Source: Ramlibacter sp.
GTDB lineage: Bacteria > Pseudomonadota > Gammaproteobacteria > Burkholderiales > Burkholderiaceae_C
Reading direction: 5' to 3'
NCBI GenBank assembly: GCA_030695945.1
Contig: JAUYOG010000022.1
Span: forward strand, 124,001 to 188,000
Length of the DNA: 64,000 nucleotides
Shown here: positions 53,362 through 61,854 of the stretch, in pieces
How positions within the stretch are numbered: the first letter of the stretch is position 1
How the letters are laid out: each line of letters begins with the position of its first letter
Position numbers and translations under genes: made by a program
Notes under the pieces: model-generated
Seen by the model: only the letters and a program-made list of their open reading frames with translations
Database searches by the model: none
What the model was told of the DNA's origin: nothing

Positions 53362-54573
53362 ATGACACTCAAAGCAACTTTGCTGATAGCGACTGCCGCG
53401 CTCACGATTGGATTCGCGGCACCAACGCCCGCATTCGCTCAAATCTCAGGGGACACCATCAAGATCGGACTGCTCGGCGACATGTCCGGCCCGGCATCGG
53501 ACTACGGTGGTTCGGGTGCCGCCGAGGCAATGAAAATGGCGATCGAAGACATCGGTGGCAGCATTAACGGCAAAAAGATCGAGCTACTCACCTTCGACCA
53601 TCAGAACAAGGCGGACGTTGCGGCAAACAAGGCGCGGGAGTGGCTGGACCAGCAAGGAGTAGACACAATCCTGGTAATCGGGAGTTCCGCCGCTGCGCTC
53701 TCGGCAGCAAAGATCGCATGGGAGAAAAAGAAGGTCTATATCAGCAATTCGGCCAGCATCAGGCTGACCAACGAAGAGTGCACTCCCTACAGCATCCGGT
53801 GGACAACCGACACGGTGGCTCTCGCGAACGGCACCGGCGGCGCGGTTATCCGCCAAGGTGGGAAGAGCTGGTTCTTTCTCACCATGGACCTGGCGTTCGG
53901 CACTTCGATGGAGGCCGATACGACGCGCGTGATCAAGTCCGCCGGCGGGACCGTGGCTGGCTCCGTTAGGCACCCGCTGTCCGCTTCTGACTTTTCGTCG
54001 TTCCTGCTCCAGGCACAAGCCTCCAGGGCCGAGATCCTCGGCCTTGCGACAGCGGGGTCCGACTTTGTCAATGTCATCAAAGCAGCGAACGAATTCGGCG
54101 TCACGAAGAACATGAAGATGGCTGCTCTTCTGATGTACATCAACGAGGTCCATGCGCTTGGGTTACCTCTGACCCAGAACATGTATCTGACGGACAGTTG
54201 GTACTGGGACCAGAGCCCGGAGTCGCGTCAATGGTCGAAACGCTTCTTCGACAAAATGAAGAAGATGCCTTCCAGCCTGCAGGCGTCCAACTATTCAGCC
54301 ATCTATCAATACCTCTCCGCCGTGAAGGCGATTGGGACCGATGACGCAGACAAGGTAATGGCGAAGATGCGGGCAACCAAGTTCAATGACATGTACGCCA
54401 AGAACGGCACGCTGCGGCCGGATGGAAGCATGGTGCAGGATGTCTACCTGATGCAGGTGAAGAGTCCCGCAGAATCCAAGGCACCCTGGGACTACCTGAA
54501 AGTTTTGCAGGTCATTCCGGGCGATCAAGCCTACACCCCGAAGAGCGAAACGAAGTGCCAGTTCTGGAAATGA
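53362..54573 (+). CDS. ABC importer periplasmic binding protein 2 (accessory module)
   Basis: 403 residues with a signal peptide (about 1-26, ends AFAQ). Type I binding fold: IKIGLLGDMSGPASDYGG, KKIELLTFDHQNKADVAA, LTNEECTPYSIRW, and the same TKCQFWK-type ending as the 47357 protein, to which it is clearly paralogous. It heads the rightward transcript with the SDR gene 10 bases later. Differences cluster in the presumed ligand cleft (for example GGSNSSAG versus IGSSAAAL), so the pair may bind different but related compounds. Confidence 0.92.
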   Translation: MTLKATLLIATAALTIGFAAPTPAFAQISGDTIKIGLLGDMSGPASDYGGSGAAEAMKMAIEDIGGSINGKKIELLTFDHQNKADVAANKAREWLDQQGVDTILVIGSSAAALSAAKIAWEKKKVYISNSASIRLTNEECTPYSIRWTTDTVALANGTGGAVIRQGGKSWFFLTMDLAFGTSMEADTTRVIKSAGGTVAGSVRHPLSASDFSSFLLQAQASRAEILGLATAGSDFVNVIKAANEFGVTKNMKMAALLMYINEVHALGLPLTQNMYLTDSWYWDQSPESRQWSKRFFDKMKKMPSSLQASNYSAIYQYLSAVKAIGTDDADKVMAKMRATKFNDMYAKNGTLRPDGSMVQDVYLMQVKSPAESKAPWDYLKVLQVIPGDQAYTPKSETKCQFWK

Positions 54574-54583
54574 CCGCTCAAAC

Positions 54584-55369
54584 ATGAGGCGCTACGTCGG
54601 CAAGGTTGTATTCGTCGCAGGCGGCACGAGCGGCATCAACCTCGGCATTGCCGAGGCGTTTGCTGGCGAAGGCGCGAAAGTGGCGGTGCTTAGCCGCAGG
54701 CAGGACAATGTCGAAACTTCAGTCGCACGCCTGCGCACAATCGGGGTTGACGCCTGCGGCTTTGCGGTCGATGTCCGCAACTACGACGGTTTGAGCGCGT
54801 CGCTGGAGTCGACCGTCGCTCGCTGGGGGCCAGTGGATATCGTCGTTTCCGGCGCCGCCGGCAACTTCATGTCTGCGGCAGCAGACATGTCGGCGAATGC
54901 GTTCAAGAGCGTGGTTGACATTGACCTGTTGGGCACATTCAATGTCTTGCGGGCAGCGTGGCCGCACCTGCGAAAGCCGGGTGCAGTCGCCTTGAATATT
55001 ACTGCTGCTCAGAGTTGGCTGCCAACGCCGCTCCAGATCCACGCGTGCGCAGCCAAGGCCGGCATCGATCAGGTGACTCGCACTTTGGCGCTTGAATGGA
55101 GCGGTGCCGGCGTACGAGTCAACGCCATTGCGCCCGGTCCGATTGCCAACACTGAGGGCATGCGGCGACTGGCACCCACTGAAGCAGCACTTCAGGCGTG
55201 GACGGATTGCGTTCCGCTCAGGCGCTTGGGCACCAGGGAAGACATCAACCGCGCCGCGCTGTGGCTGTGTTCTGACGACGCGAGTTACATCACAGGCGTC
55301 GTGCTCTCCGTCGATGGGGGAATGTCCTTGGGTGGCTCGAGCGCCATTGCACGGGCAATGTCTCTCTAG
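54584..55369 (+). CDS. SDR of the 2,4-dienoyl-CoA reductase (DECR2-like) type
   Basis: 261 residues, classical SDR. Cofactor loop AGGTSGINLGIA (12-23) and SRRQ (37-40, suggesting NADPH). The active-site Tyr is replaced: the YxxxK region reads IHACAAK with K158 kept and Ala at the Tyr position. This matches peroxisomal-type 2,4-dienoyl-CoA reductases, which lack the Tyr and have a QxHAxxAKA stretch. So it probably reduces a dienoyl-CoA or other unsaturated CoA ester in the module's pathway. Confidence 0.82.
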   Translation: MRRYVGKVVFVAGGTSGINLGIAEAFAGEGAKVAVLSRRQDNVETSVARLRTIGVDACGFAVDVRNYDGLSASLESTVARWGPVDIVVSGAAGNFMSAAADMSANAFKSVVDIDLLGTFNVLRAAWPHLRKPGAVALNITAAQSWLPTPLQIHACAAKAGIDQVTRTLALEWSGAGVRVNAIAPGPIANTEGMRRLAPTEAALQAWTDCVPLRRLGTREDINRAALWLCSDDASYITGVVLSVDGGMSLGGSSAIARAMSL

Positions 55370-55795
55370 TTGGCGGGCGTCCTTCGGAAGCCGTAGGCCG
55401 AGCGAAAGGGCCGCTCGTGGCCGAGAGCAGCCATCAAGCGTAAGAAGGACGAAGACTGCGACTGGACGTGGCCTCAGCGGAGCAAGCGCTGGACAGCCAT
55501 CATGAGGACGAACGCCGCGAGAAGAATGACGATGAAATAGTCTCGCTGGTCCAGAGCCATGCCCCGAGTCTATCGAATCGGATCTTCAACCAATCATGTC
55601 CGCTTTCGACCCAAAATAGCTGTCAGCTCTCGGAACACTCTCGTCTAGTCCGTTCTTGAACAGAGAAACCCCGTGCGTGAGGTCTCTAGGACAGGGCCCG
55701 TCGCGAGCAAGCCAATTCGTAATGCGATGATCTCAAAGCACGACAAGCAGCTCCTAGCGCTCGGAATGGACCGTTGCAGTGCTGCGCGAGCGCCG
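55370..55795. other. Gene-poor stretch at the right end of the accessory module
   Basis: About 425 bases with only the small minus-strand ORF at 55474-55560. The part 55380-55440 is rich in GGCC/GAGC repeats such as GGCCGCTCGTGGCCGAGAG, but has no clear stem with a T run. From about 55800 the G+C content rises again, so a boundary of the acquired segment may lie here. No integrase, IS end or tRNA-Asn 3' copy is visible. Confidence 0.5.
55474..55560 (-). CDS. Possible 28-residue membrane peptide
   Basis: A free-standing 29-codon frame (ATG 55560, TGA 55474). It has a polar start (MALDQRDY), then a stretch of about 17 hydrophobic residues (FIVILLAAFVLMMAVQ) and a basic end (RLLR), the layout of a one-helix small membrane protein. 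An in-frame TAG lies three codons before the ATG, so it is not part of a longer protein. The ribosome binding site is weak (CGGGG). It could be real or chance. Confidence 0.4.
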   Translation of the reverse strand: MALDQRDYFIVILLAAFVLMMAVQRLLR

Positions 55796-57070
55796 TCAGG
55801 ATGCCACCACTGCGGCCACATCGATCACGTACATCTCTCGAGCGTCCTCGTGAACCGAGTCGATGCAGACCTGCAAGCCGTCAGGCCGCCAGCGCGGATG
55901 CAGGTCGCAGCGGTTTTCCTTGGACAGCTTCGGGTCCGCGTAAAAGCTGCCGAGGTCGTGCCGCCGTCCGGTCTCCATGTCGTAGAGGAACAAGATGCGT
56001 TCGTGTGTCGTGCTATCCGGGTAAGTGTCGCTCAGCAGCCAGCGGGGATTCGCCGGCGAGAACGACATGTGGCCGTTCTCGGACAGGACGCCCGCGCCCA
56101 CCACACTCACCTCGCCGCCATCACGGTCCTGGTACAGGTGGTAGTGGATGCTGCCGGCGTGCGGCCCCCAGACAATGATCTCGCCGTCCTGACGCCACAG
56201 CGGGTGTGAGATCTGCCACTCGGACTTCTCGTAGTCGAAGGTGCCGACGGCGTTCGGGTTGAAATCGGTGCCCAGCTGCGGCAGCGGATGGTCGGAGCAC
56301 TCCAGCAGGCGCAGGTCCGTGCCGTCGGGCGCCATTGTGATCAGGCGGTGGAGGAAACAGGTTTCGTCCTTGACGCGTTCGGTCCAGCGGTGCAGGAACA
56401 GCACCCGCGTCGAGGAAGGGTTCACCTCGATGTGGCTGACCCAGTGGATGGCCTTGCGCATCGATTCCCTGGGATGGAACGCCGCCAGCTGCGCATAGCT
56501 CACCGCCAGCTTCGCAGCGCCGGTGGCCAGGTCCATGCGCCATAGGCCGTCGTCGGCCGGACAGAGGGTCTGGGGTGGCGGCACGCGGTCGCAGGCATAG
56601 CCAATGGTTTCGTGCGTGACGTAGAGGCGTCGGTAGTCAACGCTCAGCGCCCACTCGCCGTTAGGCGCGGCCACGTACACCGGCATGGGCAGCGCGCGGC
56701 TCTCGCCCGTGCGCACGTCGCAGATCTGCGCGCCGAAGTACGGATAGCGCGCCGCTGCGTCCTCGGTGCGCACGTTGTAGATGATCCGGCTGCCGCAGGT
56801 GCCGCCCAGCCACTGCAGCTGCGAGCCCATCTGCCAGTTCCAGGTGCGCGTCTCGCCCAAGGCGTAGAACTGGCCGTCGTCCTTGGCCATGTCGAAGTAG
56901 CCGACCTTGGCAGCCAGTTCGGGCGACAGGCGCGCGTCGCGCCACGGCACTTCCTGAGCCAGCAGCAGACGGCCGGCCGGGTCCCAGTTCGACTTGTTGT
57001 AATAGCCGAAGAAGTGGTGCGCGCCGTTGCGGCCCACGCGCTGGCAGGGAAAGGGGACCTGCGTGGTCAT
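55796..57070 (-). CDS. Beta-propeller protein, oligogalacturonate lyase-like fold
   Basis: 424 residues from ATG 57068-57070, in the ATGA overlap with hyuA. Repeating blade motifs (FGYYNKSNWDPAGRLLLAQE, NPSSTRVLFLHRW, FSPANPRWLLSDTYPD, HPRWRPDGLQVCIDSVHE) suggest a six- or seven-bladed TolB/oligogalacturonate lyase-type propeller. Several His residues (HHFFGYY, HWVSH, HYHLY, HPRW) could bind a metal as in oligogalacturonate lyase. There is no signal peptide. It is the last gene of the hydantoinase-type operon; its role there is unknown. Confidence 0.7.
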   Translation of the reverse strand: MTTQVPFPCQRVGRNGAHHFFGYYNKSNWDPAGRLLLAQEVPWRDARLSPELAAKVGYFDMAKDDGQFYALGETRTWNWQMGSQLQWLGGTCGSRIIYNVRTEDAAARYPYFGAQICDVRTGESRALPMPVYVAAPNGEWALSVDYRRLYVTHETIGYACDRVPPPQTLCPADDGLWRMDLATGAAKLAVSYAQLAAFHPRESMRKAIHWVSHIEVNPSSTRVLFLHRWTERVKDETCFLHRLITMAPDGTDLRLLECSDHPLPQLGTDFNPNAVGTFDYEKSEWQISHPLWRQDGEIIVWGPHAGSIHYHLYQDRDGGEVSVVGAGVLSENGHMSFSPANPRWLLSDTYPDSTTHERILFLYDMETGRRHDLGSFYADPKLSKENRCDLHPRWRPDGLQVCIDSVHEDAREMYVIDVAAVVAS

Positions 57071-59169
57071 GCGAGATCGACGATGAGGTTGCCGGCGGCG
57101 TCGCGCCAGGCCGTGGCGTTGGCCGGAATGACAAGGGTGGACGAGGCGTCTTCGACGATCGCCGGCCCCTGCAGTTTTTCGCCTTGGCGCAGCGACTCGC
57201 GCGGCAGCGAGGGCACGTTGCGCCAAGCCTCGGCTCCCGCCTGCCACATGTGGCGGTTGCCCGCACCCGGCGCCCAGGTTTCGCGGCCGCTGGCGGAAAG
57301 GTTCAGCGGGCGTTCCACGCCCTCCTCGATTGCGGCCACGCGCAGGTTCATCAGCTCGATGTCTTGCACAGGTGGGACCTGGCCGAACACCCGCCCATAG
57401 GCGGCGGCGAAAGCTTCCCGGATCAGCGCTGGCGTGCCGGCGTCGAACGGGCCGTCGGGCAGACGCGTGACCAGCTCGAAGCCTTGGCCGGCGAAGCGGA
57501 TATCGGCGCTGCGTTCGCAGCGGTAGCTGACGCCATCGACCAGCGTCACTCGCATCACTTCGGCGGCATCGGCCTCCAGCTTGGCGAAGGTCGCTTCCAG
57601 TGACTCTGGCGTGACCGAAGCCAGTGAACGGGCCAGCGTGGTGGAGCGGTCGACCCGCGCCGGCGCAATCAACAGTCCCAGTGCTGAGGCCACGCCCGCG
57701 CCCGGAGGACAGACCACGCGCCGGATGCCCAGCCGCCGCGCCACGTCGCAGCCGTGCAGCGGGCCGCCGCCGCCGGTGACCAGCAGCGCGAAGCGCGAGG
57801 CGTCGAAGCCGCGTTCGGCAACGTGCACGCGCGCCGCCGCCGCCATGTTCTCGTTCACAATGGACAACACGCCGTCAGCCGTGTTCTCGGTGCCGGTAGC
57901 TAACGCTGCGGCGACGGACCCGAGCGCATCGCGCGCCGCCTGCGTCGACAGCTTCATCGTGCCACCGGCGAAAGTCTCGGCATCCAAGCGACCTAGCAGG
58001 AGGTTGGCGTCCGTCACCGTCGGCAGAGTGCCGCCCCGCTGGTAGCACGCCGGCCCGGGACGTGAGCTTGCGCTCTTCGGGCCGACCTTGAGCAGGTTCA
58101 TGCCGTCCAGGTTGGCGATGCTGCCGCCGCCGGCGCCGATCTCGATCAGCTCCACCGTGGCGATGTTGATCGGAATGCCACTGCCGGCGGCGAAGCGCTT
58201 CTCGCGCGCCGCCTCGAAGCTGTGCGCCAGCAGCGGCTGGTTGTCCTCGACGATCGCCAGCTTGGCCGTTGTGCCGCCCATGTCAAAGGCCAGCACGTCG
58301 CCGATGGACGAACGCTTGCTGAAGTAGGCGGCGGCGATCGCGCCGGCCGCGGGCCCGGACTCGAGCAGCTGCACCGGGAAGCGGCGCGCCTCGCCCACGT
58401 GCGTTAGGCCGCCGTTGGACAGCATCATCAGCAGCGCGCAACCGATGCCCAGGTCCTTGAGTTGGGCTTCCAGCCGCTCCAGGTAACGGTCGGCGATCGG
58501 CAGCACATAGGCATTTGCCGCAGTGGTCGACGTGCGTTCGTACTCGCGGATCTGGGGCGAGACTTCGCAGGAGATCGACACGTACAGCTGCGGGAATCTT
58601 TGCTTGAGCAAGTCGCGCGCGCGCCGCTCGTGGGCCGGGTTGGCGTACGAGTGCAGGAAGGTGATGGCGACCGACTCGATGCCCTGGTTCACCAGCGCCT
58701 GGCCAGCAGCCAGCACGCTGACCTCGTCCAGCGGCGTGTCGACGCTGCCGTCGGCCAGCATGCGCTCGCGCGCCTCCAGCCGGGACTCGCGTGGCACCAG
58801 CGTCGGCGGCATTTCGATGAACAGATCGTACAGGTCGTACTTGAACTCGCGCCGCATCTCCAGCGTGTCGCGGAACCCTTCGGTGGCAATCAGGCCGGTG
58901 CGGACACCGCGGCGCTCGATCAGCGCGTTGGTGAACAGCGTCGTGGCATGGACCACGCGCGTGACCTGGTTGCCCTGCACCTGCTCGCGTTCGAGCAGCG
59001 TGCGGATGCCACTGATGGCGCCGGTGGTGGGCTCCTCCGGCGTGGTCAGCTCCTTGTGGCTGAACACGCGCGCGTCGTGGTGGCTATAGAGGACGACGTC
59101 GGTGAAGGTGCCGCCGATGTCGATTCCCAGCGAATAGCTTTCCTTACCGGATTGGAGGGGAGATGTCAT
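57067..59169 (-). CDS. Hydantoinase/5-oxoprolinase-type subunit A
   Basis: 700 residues from ATG 59167-59169 (a longer frame to 59574 reads through the hyuB gene and is not real). N-terminal actin-like ATPase domain with SLGIDIGGTFTDVV (about 13-25), then LAFDMGGTTAKLA and the VTGGGGPLHGCDVARRLG phosphate loop. HyuA-type proteins hydrolyse cyclic amides with ATP, together with subunit B, or carboxylate ketones (acetone/acetophenone carboxylase relatives). The true substrate is unknown. It overlaps both neighbours by four bases. Confidence 0.9.
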   Translation of the reverse strand: MTSPLQSGKESYSLGIDIGGTFTDVVLYSHHDARVFSHKELTTPEEPTTGAISGIRTLLEREQVQGNQVTRVVHATTLFTNALIERRGVRTGLIATEGFRDTLEMRREFKYDLYDLFIEMPPTLVPRESRLEARERMLADGSVDTPLDEVSVLAAGQALVNQGIESVAITFLHSYANPAHERRARDLLKQRFPQLYVSISCEVSPQIREYERTSTTAANAYVLPIADRYLERLEAQLKDLGIGCALLMMLSNGGLTHVGEARRFPVQLLESGPAAGAIAAAYFSKRSSIGDVLAFDMGGTTAKLAIVEDNQPLLAHSFEAAREKRFAAGSGIPINIATVELIEIGAGGGSIANLDGMNLLKVGPKSASSRPGPACYQRGGTLPTVTDANLLLGRLDAETFAGGTMKLSTQAARDALGSVAAALATGTENTADGVLSIVNENMAAAARVHVAERGFDASRFALLVTGGGGPLHGCDVARRLGIRRVVCPPGAGVASALGLLIAPARVDRSTTLARSLASVTPESLEATFAKLEADAAEVMRVTLVDGVSYRCERSADIRFAGQGFELVTRLPDGPFDAGTPALIREAFAAAYGRVFGQVPPVQDIELMNLRVAAIEEGVERPLNLSASGRETWAPGAGNRHMWQAGAEAWRNVPSLPRESLRQGEKLQGPAIVEDASSTLVIPANATAWRDAAGNLIVDLA

Positions 59170-60773
59170 TTCGTGTACCCGCGCACGAGGTCCTGTTCGG
59201 TGAGTTCGGCCGGCCGCGACTTGGCGTCGCCGTACCCTCCCCCGCCGGGGGTGCGCAGCAGCACCCTGGCGCCACGCTTGATGATCTGCTGCGCCTTCGG
59301 ATTGACCTTCACGCCGTCGATCAGGATCTCGCCGCGCGCGCCGGAGCCGCCGCCGTTCAGGCCGGGCGTGGCCGACTCTTCGCGGGTACGCTCGGCCATG
59401 AAGGAGATCGTGGCCGGATTGGTCGACAGGCTTTCCAGCAGCATTTCCTGACCGCTGCCGCCGCGGTGCAGGCCGTTGGCCGCACCCACGTCGCGGAAGC
59501 GCCGGTGGTGCACCTTCAGCGGCGCCACCTGCTCGATGATCTCGACCGGCGTGGAGGAGATGTTGCTCGGCCAAGACAGGACGTTGATCCCATCGCTACG
59601 CGCGCTGGCGCCATAGCCGCCATTCAGGAAGAACAGGTTGGCGAAGCCGCGCCCGTCCGGATGGGTGCCGGCCATGTTCACGCACCACAGCGGCGAGCCT
59701 ACGCCGGCGATCACCTTGTCCGGCACGACTCGCGCCAGGGCGTTCACCACCATCGCCGGCAGGAAGTGGCCGATCAGCGCCCGCGCACCGCCGGCCGCCG
59801 GCGGCAGCGAGTTCAGGATGGAGCCCAGCGGCGCCGAAACAGTCAGCGGCGCCAGCGCGCCGTCGTTGTTCGGCACGTCAGGACACAGCACGGCCTTGAC
59901 GCCGTAGGAGGTGTAGGCCGTGGTGTAGGCCAGGCAGACGTTGATGGACTTCTGTACCTGGGCGTCGGAGCCAGCGAAATCGATCGCGATCTCATCACCC
60001 TTGACCGTCAGCGCCATCATCAAGCGGATCGGCGCGTCGATACCGTCGCTGATGGCCTCTGCGTGATACGTACCGTCGGGCACGGCGCTGATCGCCTTGC
60101 GCATGGCCGTCTCGCTGCGGCTGCGCAATTCGTGCGACAGCTCTTCCAGCGTGCCCAGTCCATACTCACGCATCAGGGCTAGCGTCTGGCGTTCGATCAG
60201 TGCCAAACCGGTGAACTGGGCATACAGGTCGCCCATCACTTGGTCGGGCACGCGCACGTTCTGGCGCAACAAACGCGCCAGAGTTTCGTCCATCTTGCCG
60301 GCGCGCAGCACCTTCATGGGCGGGATCTGCAGGCCTTCCTCGAACACCGATGTGGCGTCGGCCGAGCGCACGCGCCCGCCGATGTCCGGGGCGTGCGCGA
60401 CTGAGCCGGCCCAGGCGACGAGCTTGCCCTCGCGGAAGATCGGCTTGCCCACCGTGATGTCGGGCAGGTGGCCGGTGCCCAGCCAGATGTCGTTGGTGAT
60501 GAGGACGTCGCCTTCATCCAGCGTCTCTTCGGGATAGGCTTCCAGGAAAGCGCGGATGGTGCGTGGCGCGGTCCCGATGAAGGAGGGGATGCTGTTGGAT
60601 GCCTGCGCGATGGAGTTACCGCGAGCGTCGGTGACCACGCAGGCGAAATCGTTGGACTCGCGCACGATCGAGGAGAAGGAGGTACGGACCAGCGATGCCG
60701 CCGCTTCGTCCACCATGGAGATCAGCCGCCGCCAGAGCAACTCGAGAGTGATGCCGTTCAAGATGGTGTTCAC
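59166..60773 (-). CDS. Hydantoinase/5-oxoprolinase-type subunit B
   Basis: 535 residues from GTG 60771-60773, in the GTGA overlap with the Bug gene. Family marks: SSIVRESNDFACVVTD near the start, NDIWLGTGHLPDITVG, and GGGGYGDAKSR near the C-terminus. It is the partner of subunit A. Longer frames upstream read through the Bug gene and are not real. The A/B pair with a tripartite-type binding protein suggests uptake and cleavage of one small compound, for example a hydantoin or lactam (inference). Confidence 0.9.
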   Translation of the reverse strand: MNTILNGITLELLWRRLISMVDEAAASLVRTSFSSIVRESNDFACVVTDARGNSIAQASNSIPSFIGTAPRTIRAFLEAYPEETLDEGDVLITNDIWLGTGHLPDITVGKPIFREGKLVAWAGSVAHAPDIGGRVRSADATSVFEEGLQIPPMKVLRAGKMDETLARLLRQNVRVPDQVMGDLYAQFTGLALIERQTLALMREYGLGTLEELSHELRSRSETAMRKAISAVPDGTYHAEAISDGIDAPIRLMMALTVKGDEIAIDFAGSDAQVQKSINVCLAYTTAYTSYGVKAVLCPDVPNNDGALAPLTVSAPLGSILNSLPPAAGGARALIGHFLPAMVVNALARVVPDKVIAGVGSPLWCVNMAGTHPDGRGFANLFFLNGGYGASARSDGINVLSWPSNISSTPVEIIEQVAPLKVHHRRFRDVGAANGLHRGGSGQEMLLESLSTNPATISFMAERTREESATPGLNGGGSGARGEILIDGVKVNPKAQQIIKRGARVLLRTPGGGGYGDAKSRPAELTEQDLVRGYTK

Positions 60774-61750
60774 TCCGCCTTGATCTTCGCAGTCTCGATG
60801 ACCTTCTTCCACTTCACCGTCTCGGCCGCCACGAAGCGGCTGCCTTCCTCGGGCGAGCCACCCATAACGGTCAGAGCAAGGCTCTTCCAGGTGTCCTGCA
60901 TGTCGGGCGCGCGCAGGATCTCGTTGATGTCGGCGTTGAACTGGGCTACCGTGGCACGCGGCACGCCGGCGCCGGTAGCGATGGAGAACCACCCGGTGCC
61001 GTCGAAGCCGGGCACGGCCAGTTCGGAAACGGTGGCGATCTCGGGTAGCACCGGGCTTCGCGTCTTGCTGGTGACGGCCAGGCCGCGGATTTTGCCAGAC
61101 TTGACGATGGGACCGGCGGTGGTGATCAGCTCGAACATCATGTCGATCTGGCCGCCAAGCAGGTCGTTCATGGCGGCGGCACTGCCCTTGTAGGGGATGT
61201 GGGTGAGCTTGACATCGGCTGCTTGCTGGAACAGCTCGCCGACCATGTGGGTGGAGGAACCGGTGCCGGCCGAGCCGTAGTTCAGCCCCCCCGGGTTCTT
61301 CTTCGCGTGGGTGATTAGTTCGGCCAGCGTGTTGAACGGCCGGCTCGGGTGCACCGCCACCACGCAGGGCACGCCACCGAGGATGACGACGGGCTGCAGG
61401 TCCTTGTCCGGGTTGTGGGGCAGCTTGGTGTAGACGGAGTAAGCGGAGTGGATGCCGATGGTGCCCAGCAGCAGAGTGCTGCCGTCCTGCTTGGCCGTGG
61501 CCACCATGCCGGCGCCGATGTTGCCGCCCATGCCCGGCTTGTTCTCCACCACGAAGGTCTGGTTGTATTTCTTGCCCAGGCGCTGCGCGAACGCCCGCGC
61601 CAACACGTCGGCCGTACCGCCCGCCGTGAAGGGAGCGATGATTTTCAGGGTGCCAGCGGGAATGGCGTCGTTCGCGGCCGCCAGCGGCGCGCGAAGGGCG
61701 GCGCCAGTGAACAGGAGAGAAGCGCAGGCGGAGCGGCGGGTGATCGGCAT
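60770..61750 (-). CDS. Bug-family periplasmic substrate-binding protein
   Basis: 326 residues. A signal peptide (about 1-27) is followed by the Bug fold of TctC relatives: LKIIAPFTAGGTADVLARAFAQRLG, VVENKPGMGGNIGAGMVA, and YGSAGTGSSTHMVGELF. Bug proteins are hugely expanded in betaproteobacteria and bind carboxylates and amides, with or without a TctAB transporter; none is near. First gene of the leftward operon, divergent from a LysR gene. Confidence 0.93.
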   Translation of the reverse strand: MPITRRSACASLLFTGAALRAPLAAANDAIPAGTLKIIAPFTAGGTADVLARAFAQRLGKKYNQTFVVENKPGMGGNIGAGMVATAKQDGSTLLLGTIGIHSAYSVYTKLPHNPDKDLQPVVILGGVPCVVAVHPSRPFNTLAELITHAKKNPGGLNYGSAGTGSSTHMVGELFQQAADVKLTHIPYKGSAAAMNDLLGGQIDMMFELITTAGPIVKSGKIRGLAVTSKTRSPVLPEIATVSELAVPGFDGTGWFSIATGAGVPRATVAQFNADINEILRAPDMQDTWKSLALTVMGGSPEEGSRFVAAETVKWKKVIETAKIKAE

Positions 61751-61854
61751 GGCGGTCCTTTGGGTTAGTGGAGTGGCGCCAGTCTACGAAGCGTGCTGTA
61801 TTTGATCCAATGCTTTTTTTTCGCTGACCTATTCACTGTGGGTATAGTCACGCC
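61751..61854. promoter_or_regulatory. Divergent bug / lysR promoter region
   Basis: 104 bases. The part 61795-61845 is A+T-rich (ATTTGATCCAATGC, then a run of eight T). GTATAGTCACGCC before the LysR ATG contains a TATAGT -10-like box. LysR regulators usually bind such divergent gaps at T-N11-A sites; ATTTGATCCAAT is a candidate, unproven. Confidence 0.45.
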
